Of a stretch of DNA of 59,136 nucleotides, positions 47,539-55,402 are shown piece after piece. The stretch comes from Candidatus Nomurabacteria bacterium (GTDB lineage Bacteria; Patescibacteriota; Minisyncoccia; Phycocordibacterales; UBA1006): positions 1 to 59,136 of the forward strand of contig CALRGS010000001.1 in assembly GCA_943357975.1 (NCBI GenBank), written 5' to 3'. The notes under the pieces are model-generated. The model made no database searches. It was not told the origin of the DNA and saw only the letters and a list, made by a program, of their open reading frames with translations. The position numbers and the translations under genes are program-made. Within the stretch, counting starts at the first letter, position 1, and each line of letters opens with the position of its first letter.

Positions 47539-50500
47539 ATGTGCGCATCCCATGAAAAATTTGTACACCTCCACGTGCACTCACACTATTCCCTCCTCGA
47601 TGGACTTTCGAAGGTAGAAGACTTGATTAGCAAGGCAAAAGAATACGGAATGACCGCTCTTGCACTTACCGATCACGGAGCCATGTATGGCGCCATTGAA
47701 TTTTATAAAGGCTGCAAAGATGCCGGGATTAAGCCAATTGTCGGAGTAGAAACCTACATCGCCAATAGAACCCGATTCGACAAAGAAGCATCTATCGATA
47801 ATCGCCGCTACCACCTCACCCTTCTCGCACGAAATAATGTTGGATATAAAAATTTAATGAAGGCAGTTTCAAAATCCTACATGGAAGGTTTTTATTATAA
47901 ACCTCGTATGGACAAGGATCTCCTCAGACAACATGGCGAAGGTCTTATCTGCCTCTCAGGTTGCCCTGCCTCAGAATTTATTTGGAACCTCCGCGAAGGC
48001 AAGAAAAAGGAGGCGCGCGAACTCATCAAATTTTATATTGAATGCTTCGGCAAGGAACACGTGTTCATCGAAGTCATGAACCACAAAGAAACAGATTTCT
48101 TCAACGAATGGTACAAACAACTGATTCCTGAAATGAAATTAATTTCTGAGGAACTTGATATTCCTATGGTAGGTACTTGGGACTCGCACTATTTATGCGT
48201 GGATGATGTTGAGGCACACAACACCCTCTTGAAAATCAACACCGCAGGAGGTATGGAGGAAATCAAAGGAAACTTCTCGTTCATCAATCAAAAAGAAGCT
48301 TGCGAGATTTTTGCTGACATGCCTGAAGTTATCGAAAATACTGCCAAGGTCGCAGCCCTTGTTGATTTGGAAATTGAACTCGCCCCGTGGCGATTCCCTG
48401 AATACCCCATTCCTGAAGGATCCAACTATGATGACGAACTTCGTAAGGCAGTAATGATCGGCCTTGTTGAGAAAGGATTTGTATACGAAGGCACCATTAA
48501 AGACCGTATTGAATTTGAACTTGAGGTGATCAAGGATAAGGGTTTTTCATCGTACTTCCTCGTGGAAGCAGACATGGTACGTGCCGCAACACGTATGAAA
48601 ATTTATACCAACACTCGAGGTTCCGCAGCAGGATCACTCGTGTCTTTTGCTATGGGAATCACGAACGTAGACCCAATAAAATATAAATTACCCTTCGAGC
48701 GGTTCCTTAACCCACTCCGTCCAGGTATTCCTGATATCGATTTGGATATTGCTGATGATCGTCGTGATGATCTCATTAATTATTTGAAAGAACGTTATGG
48801 ACAACATTCCGTTGCACAAATTGGAACTTTCGGAACTATGGCTGCCCGTGGTGCAGTACGTGATGTTGCACGTGCTTTAGGATATCCCTATTCAACCGGA
48901 GACCGCCTTTCAAAAATGATTCCTATGGGATCTCAAGGCTTCCCTATGACCATAGACCATGCCTTGGAAATTATTCCTGAACTGCAGCAGGACTATGACA
49001 ACGATCGCTCTACCCAAGAAATCATTAACCTAGCTAAAAAAATCGAAGGTAACGTGCGACACATTTCTGTGCATGCAGCCGGAGTTATTATTTCACCAAC
49101 CGGAGATGTTACCGACTTTGCACCTATTCAATACGACCCCAAGGGTGAAGGAAAAATTATTACTCAGTACGATATGTATTCTGGAGGACGTGACGGTGTG
49201 GCTAACTTGCCCAAGTTTGATCTCCTAGGACTACGCAACTTAAATTTTATTGCAGCTACCGTTGATCGTGTAGAAAAAATTCGCGGTATTGTTATTGATA
49301 TGGAAAAAATTCCCCTTGATGATACTAAGGTTTTCGAAATGCTTTCGCGAGGAGAAACCATGGGAGTTTTCCAAATGGCCGGAGGCGGGATGACAAAATA
49401 TATCAAAGACCTACAGCCGACAAAAATTGAAGACTTGATGGCGATGGTGGCGCTCTATCGTCCAGGGCCAATGGAGGTGATTCCAGAATATATTGCGCGT
49501 AAACGAAATCCCAAACTTGTTGAATACCCCGATCCACGACTTGTTGATGACCTCGAAGCATCATATGGACTTTTGGTGTACCAAGACGACGTGTTGATTA
49601 CTTCGATTCGCCTCGCTGGATATACCTGGCTTGATGCTGACAAATTCCGTAAAGCCATGGGTAAGAAAATTCCCGAAGAAATGGCCAAGGAAAAAGATAA
49701 ATTCTACAAAGGCTGTACTGAGTATGGAGGTCTCAAAAAAGAAAAGATTGATGAAATTTGGCAAAAAATAGAACCGTTCGCAGCGTATGGATTCAACAAG
49801 GCGCATGCAGCGAGTTATGGACAACTTGGATATAGAACCGCATACCTCAAGGCGAACTACCCTGCTGAATACATGTCAGCCTGTATGTCGGCCGAAGCCG
49901 GTGATATTGAAACCGTAAGCCTCTATATTACTGAAGCAAAAAAAATGGGCTTCAGTATCCTACCACCCGATGTAAATGAATCGTTTTCAGATTTTACCGT
50001 GGTAGTTGAAAACACTGAGGTGACTAAAAAAATTCGTTTCGGATTGAATAATATTAAAAACTTTGGTGAGGAAATTGGCAAGGCGGTTATTGCCGAACGC
50101 AAGGAACGCGGCGTCTACACCGGTATTGAAAATTTCCTTGAACGAGTCACCCATAGGAACTTGAACAAGAAATCTTTGGAAGCATTAATCATGTCCGGGG
50201 CTATGGATAGTTTTGGAGAACGAGGAAAGCTTATTGCAAATATGGACGAGATGCTTACTTTCAACAAAGAATGTGCCAAGGATGCAGGATCTCAAGGATC
50301 ACTTTTTGCAGGACTTGCTGATGCGCCAAAAGCTTACTTACTACTGAAGGATGCTCCAGCAACTGACGCCAAGCAGAATCTAGCCTGGGAGAAAGAACTC
50401 CTTGGGTTATATGTAACAGGACATCCTCTTGAAAAATTTGCTGATCGATTAGCAAATGCAAAACAAACTATTGCGCAGATAAAAATCGATGAGAAAAACT

Positions 50501-50751
50501 CGAGTGAGGTTGTTATTGCTGGAATTGTAGAGGAAGTAAAAGAAATTTATACCAAGGCGAAAAATGAGAAGATGGCATTCTTGCGTATTGCAGACCTTAC
50601 TGGGTCACTTGAATGCGTAGTCTTCCCAAAATCTTATGGTGAGCTCCAAAAATTCTGCCAAGTAGATAAGTTGGTTATCGTGAAGGGGAAAGTTTCTGAT
50701 CGTGATGGTGAACGGAGCGTGTTGATTGATAAGATGAAGGAGTTGGTCTAG
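47539..50751 (+). CDS. dnaE: DNA polymerase III subunit alpha
   Basis: This 1070-residue replicase has an N-terminal PHP domain (FVHLHVHSHYSLLDG, ALTDHGAMYGAIEFY), a polymerase core with the catalytic aspartates in GIPDIDLDIADDRR (near residue 400) and FDLLGLRNLNF (near residue 560), RPGPMEVIPEY, AYGFNKAHAASYG, a helix-hairpin-helix part and an OB domain near the end (VVIAGIVEEVKEIYTKAKNE). The PHP metal-binding histidines look intact. It ends soon after the OB domain, so the C-terminal tau-binding part is short. ATG 47539 is chosen from the nearby -10. Confidence 0.95.
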   Translation: MCASHEKFVHLHVHSHYSLLDGLSKVEDLISKAKEYGMTALALTDHGAMYGAIEFYKGCKDAGIKPIVGVETYIANRTRFDKEASIDNRRYHLTLLARNNVGYKNLMKAVSKSYMEGFYYKPRMDKDLLRQHGEGLICLSGCPASEFIWNLREGKKKEARELIKFYIECFGKEHVFIEVMNHKETDFFNEWYKQLIPEMKLISEELDIPMVGTWDSHYLCVDDVEAHNTLLKINTAGGMEEIKGNFSFINQKEACEIFADMPEVIENTAKVAALVDLEIELAPWRFPEYPIPEGSNYDDELRKAVMIGLVEKGFVYEGTIKDRIEFELEVIKDKGFSSYFLVEADMVRAATRMKIYTNTRGSAAGSLVSFAMGITNVDPIKYKLPFERFLNPLRPGIPDIDLDIADDRRDDLINYLKERYGQHSVAQIGTFGTMAARGAVRDVARALGYPYSTGDRLSKMIPMGSQGFPMTIDHALEIIPELQQDYDNDRSTQEIINLAKKIEGNVRHISVHAAGVIISPTGDVTDFAPIQYDPKGEGKIITQYDMYSGGRDGVANLPKFDLLGLRNLNFIAATVDRVEKIRGIVIDMEKIPLDDTKVFEMLSRGETMGVFQMAGGGMTKYIKDLQPTKIEDLMAMVALYRPGPMEVIPEYIARKRNPKLVEYPDPRLVDDLEASYGLLVYQDDVLITSIRLAGYTWLDADKFRKAMGKKIPEEMAKEKDKFYKGCTEYGGLKKEKIDEIWQKIEPFAAYGFNKAHAASYGQLGYRTAYLKANYPAEYMSACMSAEAGDIETVSLYITEAKKMGFSILPPDVNESFSDFTVVVENTEVTKKIRFGLNNIKNFGEEIGKAVIAERKERGVYTGIENFLERVTHRNLNKKSLEALIMSGAMDSFGERGKLIANMDEMLTFNKECAKDAGSQGSLFAGLADAPKAYLLLKDAPATDAKQNLAWEKELLGLYVTGHPLEKFADRLANAKQTIAQIKIDEKNSSEVVIAGIVEEVKEIYTKAKNEKMAFLRIADLTGSLECVVFPKSYGELQKFCQVDKLVIVKGKVSDRDGERSVLIDKMKELV

Positions 50752-50757
50752 GCCACC

Positions 50758-50785
50758 TTGACTTTTGGTATCAAAGTGCTATTAT
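50758..50785 (+). promoter_or_regulatory. Promoter of the 153-residue gene
   Basis: TTGACT (50758-50763), 16 bases, TATTAT (50780-50785), directly after the dnaE stop. Confidence 0.6.
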
Positions 50786-50803
50786 TTCAAAAAACATAAA
50801 ACT

Positions 50804-51265
50804 ATGACAAACGGATTTCACGTACCTTATTCTGGCTCTCGTGAGCATGTACTACTTTCTTTGCACGGAAACCAAACGGGTGGCAATCATCGTTTTTCTG
50901 CACAAGACGTGCTCGGAACAGCAATCCATGAATCCTTTGGACTTTTTGTACAGATGGAAAAAAATTTCCTTTCACACAATCCCGATAATTTGGGAAACGA
51001 AGCGATTCGGTATCACCAGGCCGTAGGCTTAGCGCAGCCAGGCAACGTATTACCGAAGATTGTTACTGAATTAAAAACTATTTCCAAGTTTGGAGCATTA
51101 GTAGAAGCCGCAGAGAAGTTGATGAAACTCTTCGAGATATTCCACTCTGAGCCAACTAGTAGTGGGCCTGAGTACGAACAACGCACTAAAGAAATTCTCA
51201 AGCTCATTCAGAGAATTCTTAGTTACGGTAGAGCAGCTCTACCCATCAATCAACGTTCTTTTTAA
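50804..51265 (+). CDS. Hypothetical 153-residue helical protein
   Basis: No family recognised. The protein is mostly helical (DVLGTAIHESFGLFVQMEKNFL, FGALVEAAEKLMKLFEIF, RTKEILKLIQRILSYG) with no membrane segment. ATG 50804 is used; an upstream in-frame ATG at 50765 lies inside the promoter. Single-gene unit with its own terminator. Confidence 0.55.
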   Translation: MTNGFHVPYSGSREHVLLSLHGNQTGGNHRFSAQDVLGTAIHESFGLFVQMEKNFLSHNPDNLGNEAIRYHQAVGLAQPGNVLPKIVTELKTISKFGALVEAAEKLMKLFEIFHSEPTSSGPEYEQRTKEILKLIQRILSYGRAALPINQRSF

Positions 51266-51273
51266 AGAAAGTT

Positions 51274-51316
51274 AAAACCCCTTATAGCACACACGGTACT
51301 ATAAGGGGTTTTGTTT
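51274..51316. terminator. Terminator between convergent small genes
   Basis: AAAACCCCTTATAG and CTATAAGGGGTTTT pair; A and T runs on both sides. Confidence 0.85.
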
Positions 51317-51329
51317 TGCACTGTAGTGC

Positions 51330-51506
51330 TTACTTTTGTTTCTTTGCTGCGAGCATTTTTTTATTGGTAACTATTTTCTTTTTACGGGGACCAGATGATT
51401 TTCCAACAGGACCTCCTCCGTTAGGATCTTGTTTTCCACTTACCCCTATTGCTGGCAGTGCACCGGTAGTTGTAACCATAATGATCATTTTTGTTGTCTT
51501 TTTCAT
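51330..51506 (-). CDS. Small exported or membrane-associated basic protein, putative
   Basis: This 58-residue frame starts MKKTTKMIIMVTTTGALPAI, a short signal-like hydrophobic stretch, followed by a glycine-proline patch (QDPNGGGPVGKSSGP) and a lysine-rich end (RKKKIVTNKKMLAAKKQK). An opposite-strand frame of 66 codons overlaps it but has no promoter or ribosome site and a less protein-like composition. It follows the 92-residue gene on the same strand with 26 bases between and ends at a terminator. Confidence 0.5.
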   Translation of the reverse strand: MKKTTKMIIMVTTTGALPAIGVSGKQDPNGGGPVGKSSGPRKKKIVTNKKMLAAKKQK

Positions 51507-51532
51507 GAGTAACTGAATTTAGGGTTTAGGGT

Positions 51533-51811
51533 TTAATGAAAAACATTTCTTTTGTAGGAACTATCTCCAATAGCTTGGTAGTTTATGAAACTGATATTTC
51601 CATAGCCGTCTGAACAAGGAGCGCTTTCCTGTTTTTGCTTACCAAGAAGTATGCGCGCCATACGAAATCTAGTAGAAATTTTCAACTCGAGCCAAAAAAG
51701 CTTTTTTTCATACCGATTAGTAATCTTTCTGGCTTGTTCATACACTCCATTTAAAAAAAACTGAGCATCGTCTTTTGTCTCAAAAGATTTGAATTCTTTT
51801 TCCTTTTTCAT
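51533..51811 (-). CDS. Hypothetical 92-residue protein
   Basis: No family recognised. Helical and basic (QFFLNGVYEQARKITNRYEKKLFWLELKISTRFRMARILLGKQ) with a loose C terminus. The promoter TTGACA (51861-51866), 16 bases, TATTGT (51839-51844) lies about 30 bases before ATG and is back to back with the leaderless promoter of the plus gene at 51905. It heads a two-gene unit with the 58-residue gene. Confidence 0.5.
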   Translation of the reverse strand: MKKEKEFKSFETKDDAQFFLNGVYEQARKITNRYEKKLFWLELKISTRFRMARILLGKQKQESAPCSDGYGNISFINYQAIGDSSYKRNVFH

Positions 51812-51838
51812 TTGTTGTTAGGTTTAGGGGTTTTCTTA

Positions 51839-51866
51839 ACAATAGCATATTTATAATTTCTGTCAA
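51839..51866 (-). promoter_or_regulatory. Promoter of the 92-residue gene
   Basis: TTGACA, 16 bases, TATTGT on the minus strand; divergent from the TGG-TATTCT promoter (51893-51898) of the next plus gene, whose ATG is six bases after its -10. Confidence 0.65.
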
Positions 51867-51904
51867 ACTGCCCTATCTTATTATCCTTATGGTATTCTAT
51901 ATTC

Positions 51905-52399
51905 ATGTCACTTGAAAAAAATCCTCGATACGCCAAAGGCAAGTCCGACAAGGTTAGCATTGAAATTGGTAATCGAGCCAACACTTTTGAGGTTAATGAT
52001 TTTCTTATAAAAAATATCACCGGGCAGATACAATCTCTCTCAAAAAATCCTGATCAGGTTAATTTGGTTAGCCTTCTTGAGCAAATTAAAAAATCCCTTG
52101 AGAACGAAAACATTCACTCAAACAGTCTCAAGCCCATGACTCAGTTCGCACTCGAAACAACGATTATTCATGATGACTCAGACTCACAAGGAGGAGGAGA
52201 CAGCATTATCACTGAAACGAAGTCTGTTATGAAACCATCCCAAGGAACCCCTAACGCGAACTTTGAAACCATGCAATCATTGTTACTCGATGCTCAACAT
52301 ACCACTAAACTGCTTCGTGAGATCTTGAATGATTATTATCCTGATGAGGAGCTATTACTACGATCGATTGAAAAGAACTATCAAAATATAAATAATTAG
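51905..52399 (+). CDS. Hypothetical 164-residue protein
   Basis: No family recognised. The N terminus is basic with a strand (KVSIEIGNRANTFEVNDFLI), the centre helical (VNLVSLLEQIKKSLENENI) and the C terminus acidic (LNDYYPDEELLLRSIEKNYQNI), with a linker of Asp, Ser and Gly (HDDSDSQGGGDS). Leaderless start at ATG 51905 after an extended -10. Own terminator. Confidence 0.5.
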   Translation: MSLEKNPRYAKGKSDKVSIEIGNRANTFEVNDFLIKNITGQIQSLSKNPDQVNLVSLLEQIKKSLENENIHSNSLKPMTQFALETTIIHDDSDSQGGGDSIITETKSVMKPSQGTPNANFETMQSLLLDAQHTTKLLREILNDYYPDEELLLRSIEKNYQNINN

Positions 52400-52401
52400 T
52401 T

Positions 52402-52434
52402 ACAAAAAATCCCACTTTGCCATGCGGGATTTTG
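52402..52434. terminator. Terminator between the 164-residue gene and the XRE-type gene
   Basis: AAAATCCC and GGGATTTT pair around a loop, T run after; placed between convergent genes. Confidence 0.75.
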
Positions 52435-52442
52435 TCTTTACT

Positions 52443-52940
52443 TCACGAAAAAGTGTTCATGAATGCCTTTAAATTCTTTAGAAATTCAGGGTTCTGCTTT
52501 AGGAAAAGATTAATCTGTCTATCAAAATTTGCACTGCCAAATCCAACAAGAAGGAATCCCGACATCAAATCAAAAGATTTTTCATCATACTGCAAAAAGG
52601 TTAATTCCGGGCACATTACAAACCATCCAGACATAACAAGTTTTTCAGCTTCTCCTTTTTCCTCTACTGTTTTTTTTGCAATTATCGCTGAATGAACATC
52701 AATAATTATTTGTAAAACCAAAGAAACTGCTACCACGTCCCAACGCATCACTGTTGCTAATTTTATCGTGTTGCCGCAACCAGGACTAAATTTTCCTGCT
52801 TCGATTGCTCTATAATATGAAGGTGAGAAGTCCATAGTCTTTGAAATGTCACTTGACGACAATCCTAAAGAACTTCTCCTCTTCTGTAAAGCTCTCCCGA
52901 AAAGGCTTTTTAGATCAGTTCGAATATTTTTCTTTTTCAT
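52443..52940 (-). CDS. XRE-family helix-turn-helix protein
   Basis: This 165-residue protein has an N-terminal HTH of the Cro/CI type (residues about 12-62: LFGRALQKRRSSLGLSSSDI, then DFSPSYYRAIEAGKFSPGCGNTIKLA), followed by a domain with no recognised match. The promoter is TTGACA (52989-52994), 17 bases, TAGTAT (52966-52971). It is flanked by orphan genes, so its targets are not evident. Confidence 0.7.
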   Translation of the reverse strand: MKKKNIRTDLKSLFGRALQKRRSSLGLSSSDISKTMDFSPSYYRAIEAGKFSPGCGNTIKLATVMRWDVVAVSLVLQIIIDVHSAIIAKKTVEEKGEAEKLVMSGWFVMCPELTFLQYDEKSFDLMSGFLLVGFGSANFDRQINLFLKQNPEFLKNLKAFMNTFS

Positions 52941-52965
52941 ATTCAGTTTTTAATTGTTCAAATCG

Positions 52966-52994
52966 ATACTAATACATTTAATTACATCTGTCAA
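52966..52994 (-). promoter_or_regulatory. Promoter of the XRE-type gene
   Basis: TTGACA, 17 bases, TAGTAT; about 20 bases of leader before ATG 52940. Confidence 0.6.
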
Positions 52995-53024
52995 CTCCCC
53001 CTCCCGCCCCACCAAATAAAATGC

Positions 53025-53030
53025 TATAGT
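53025..53030 (+). promoter_or_regulatory. thrS extended -10 promoter
   Basis: TGC-TATAGT, nine bases before ATG 53040. Confidence 0.55.
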
Positions 53031-53039
53031 GTTCCCTAT

Positions 53040-54794
53040 ATGAATAGAGATATATTATCGAGTCTCCGTCACACCCTTGCCCATGTCCTGGCCCAAGCGG
53101 TTTTAGAAGAATATCCAAATGCACAGCTGACCCTAGGACCTGCTGTTGATAATGGGTTCTATTATGATGTTGATTTTGGAGAAACTAAAATCCCGGAAAC
53201 TGATTTGAAGAAATTCCAGACTTCGATGCGTAAAAATTTAAAGAAGTGGACTGAATTTACTCACCAAGAAGTTTCAAAAGAAGAAGCTCTTGCGGCTTTT
53301 GCTGGAAATCCTTACAAGGAAGAACTAATTAATGAGATCGCAGAACGAGGAGAAAAAATTACGCTTTACACCTGTGGTGGATTTACTGACCTTTGTCGAG
53401 GTGGGCACCTTGAAAATCCTGCAGCTGAGATTTCTACTGATAGTTTTAAGCTTGATCGTATTGCTGGTGCGTATTGGCGAGGAAGTGAAGCTAATAAAAT
53501 GCTTACACGAATTTATGGGTTGGCATTTGAATCTGGTGAAGCACTCGAGGCTTACATTGCACAACAAGAAGAGGCTGCAAAACGAGATCACCGAAAACTC
53601 GGTACCGACATGCACCTCTATGCATTCTCTGATTTTGTAGGAGCAGGACTACCGCTTTGGCTTCCCAAGGGAGGTGTGATTGTTGAGGAGCTTGAAAAAC
53701 TTGCCAAGGAAACAGAATTCCTCGCAGGATATGATCGAGTAAAAACTCCACATATTGCAAAAGAATCAATGTACCAAACATCTGGACATTTACCGTACTA
53801 CGAAGATTCTATGTACCCTCCAATGGAATACGAGGGTGGAAAATATTATTTGAAAGCAATGAACTGCCCTCATCACCATGCTGTGTTCAACGCAGAGTCT
53901 CACAGTTATAAGGACCTCCCTATTCGACTCGCTGAATATGGAACCTGTTACCGTCATGAAAAATCTGGAGAATTGTTTGGATTAATGCGTGTACGTGAAT
54001 TGAATATGAATGATGCGCATATTTATTGTACTGAGGAACAATTCGCTGATGAGTTCCGTGCGGTAAACGATATGTATATCAAATATTTCCAAATATTTGG
54101 AGTGGACAAATATGTCATGCGATTTTCTACCCATGACCCAAAACGACTTGGCGATAAGTATGTAGACGAGCCAGAACTTTGGAAGAAAACTGAAGACATG
54201 GTGCGTAAGGTATTAATTGATTCAAATATTCCTTATGTTGAGGTTCCTAACGAAGCAGCATTTTATGGACCGAAAATTGATGTGCAAGTATGGAGTGCTA
54301 TTGGACGAGAATTTACTCTTGCAACTAACCAGGTAGACTTCGCGGTTCCAAAACGATTTGGACTTACCTATACCTCAAAGGAAGGTACTGTCGAAACACC
54401 GCTCTGTATTCACCGAGCACCGCTTGGAACTCATGAGCGATTCATTGGATTCCTTATTGAACACTTCGCAGGGAACTTCCCTACCTGGCTCGCACCAGTT
54501 CAAGTATATGTATTACCCGTTCGAGAAAATCATGAAGAACTTGCACAGGAAATTACCAAGAAACTTCATAATCAATTTGTTCGTGTAGAATACCTTGATT
54601 CATCTGATAATCTCGGGAAACGTATTCGCAAAGCCAAGGATTCAAAGACTCCCTATACTATCATCATCGGTGACAAGGATATCGAGGCTGGGATGATTAC
54701 GATTGAAACCAGGGGACAAGAAACTGGAGTTCAAATGACAACCGAAGACTTTATCGAGAAGATTTCGAAGGAAATTAAAGATCGATCGTTGTAA
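53040..54794 (+). CDS. thrS: Threonine-tRNA ligase without TGS domain
   Basis: This 584-residue class II synthetase starts directly at the editing (SAD) domain (LRHTLAHVLAQAVLEEYPNA) with the zinc-like motif LYTCGGFTDLCRGGHL, then the catalytic core (GAGLPLWLPKGGVIVEEL, YLKAMNCPHHHAVF, CYRHEKSGELFGLMRVREL, LCIHRAPLGTHERFIGFLIEH) and the C-terminal anticodon-binding domain. The N-terminal TGS domain of about 60 residues present in E. coli is missing. It charges tRNA-Thr and hydrolyses Ser-tRNA-Thr. Confidence 0.95.
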   Translation: MNRDILSSLRHTLAHVLAQAVLEEYPNAQLTLGPAVDNGFYYDVDFGETKIPETDLKKFQTSMRKNLKKWTEFTHQEVSKEEALAAFAGNPYKEELINEIAERGEKITLYTCGGFTDLCRGGHLENPAAEISTDSFKLDRIAGAYWRGSEANKMLTRIYGLAFESGEALEAYIAQQEEAAKRDHRKLGTDMHLYAFSDFVGAGLPLWLPKGGVIVEELEKLAKETEFLAGYDRVKTPHIAKESMYQTSGHLPYYEDSMYPPMEYEGGKYYLKAMNCPHHHAVFNAESHSYKDLPIRLAEYGTCYRHEKSGELFGLMRVRELNMNDAHIYCTEEQFADEFRAVNDMYIKYFQIFGVDKYVMRFSTHDPKRLGDKYVDEPELWKKTEDMVRKVLIDSNIPYVEVPNEAAFYGPKIDVQVWSAIGREFTLATNQVDFAVPKRFGLTYTSKEGTVETPLCIHRAPLGTHERFIGFLIEHFAGNFPTWLAPVQVYVLPVRENHEELAQEITKKLHNQFVRVEYLDSSDNLGKRIRKAKDSKTPYTIIIGDKDIEAGMITIETRGQETGVQMTTEDFIEKISKEIKDRSL

Positions 54795-54800
54795 TCTACA

Positions 54801-54836
54801 AAAAAATCATCCACCAATTGGCGGATGATTTTTTTG
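54801..54836 (+). terminator. thrS terminator
   Basis: A run of A, ATCATCC, loop, GGATGAT, T run. The stem is the same as in small RNA 1. Confidence 0.85.
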
Positions 54837-54853
54837 TGATATAATTACCCCAT

Positions 54854-55048
54854 ATGAAAAACAACAACCTGTACAACTTGATGACTCAATTAACCCAAGA
54901 ATCTCGATCTTTGTGGAGGATTAAAAATGAGTATAAAAAGGATTCTAAGAAATCAAAGGAGTTAACACAGTTCTGGCTAGAAGTAGCGAAAGAAAAGGAA
55001 GTTTTGATTGAGGACTTGAAGGCTGTGATTCGCGCAGAAATGGAATAA
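54854..55048 (+). CDS. Hypothetical 64-residue helical protein
   Basis: A charged helical protein (LMTQLTQESRSLWRIKNEY, FWLEVAKEKEVLIEDLKAVI) without membrane segment; likely a helical hairpin. The extended -10 TGA-TATAAT (54840-54845) lies eight bases before ATG. No family recognised. A terminator follows its stop. Confidence 0.6.
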   Translation: MKNNNLYNLMTQLTQESRSLWRIKNEYKKDSKKSKELTQFWLEVAKEKEVLIEDLKAVIRAEME

Positions 55049-55050
55049 TA

Positions 55051-55083
55051 AAAAATCCCCGATCAACAGTCGGGGACTTTTTG
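55051..55083. terminator. Terminator between two small convergent genes
   Basis: AAAAATCCCCGA and TCGGGGACTTTTT pair around TCAACAG. Confidence 0.8.
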
Positions 55084-55088
55084 TTCAA

Positions 55089-55340
55089 TTAATCCTTTAT
55101 CTCGCGATAAGTTATCGGAGAGTATATACCCCAATCTCTATAATCACCTTTTTGGTGTTCCGGCAAGGTGATACTCACCGGGTCTTGATGGTATTCAATA
55201 TCGAGTATAGTTATCAAACTAGGAGCAGGTTGTTTTGGAAAACCTAAAATTTTTTGTTCTCCATGCAATATAAAACTACGATTAGTATCTAAAATTTCTT
55301 GCCTATTAGACAATATTTCAAAATCAATTTCTTGGTTCAT
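55089..55340 (-). CDS. Hypothetical 83-residue protein
   Basis: No family recognised. Mostly strand and loop (SFILHGEQKILGFPKQP, SLITILDIEYHQDPVSITLP), ending YRDWGIYSPITYREIKD. ATG 55340 is used, since the longer frame starts with a less likely codon. It lies between the terminators of gyrB and the 64-residue gene. Confidence 0.5.
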   Translation of the reverse strand: MNQEIDFEILSNRQEILDTNRSFILHGEQKILGFPKQPAPSLITILDIEYHQDPVSITLPEHQKGDYRDWGIYSPITYREIKD

Positions 55341-55369
55341 ATTCTTTATTTTTAAAGACAATACCACAT

Positions 55370-55399
55370 TAAAAAGAACTCCGCAAGGAGTTCTTTTTT
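55370..55399 (-). terminator. gyrB terminator
   Basis: AAGAACTCC-TTGC-GGAGTTCTT followed by a T run on the minus strand, directly after the gyrB stop. Confidence 0.85.
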
Positions 55400-55402
55400 G
55401 TA

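Noticed and set aside
51316..51516. Plus-strand frame of 66 codons with hydrophobic residues
   Set aside because: It overlaps a minus-strand frame (51330-51506) with a signal-like start, lysine-rich end, an upstream co-directional gene and a downstream terminator. The plus frame has no promoter and starts inside the terminator region.
51518..51535. Telomere-like TTTAGGG repeats
   Set aside because: Only about two and a half units between two small genes; too short to mean anything.
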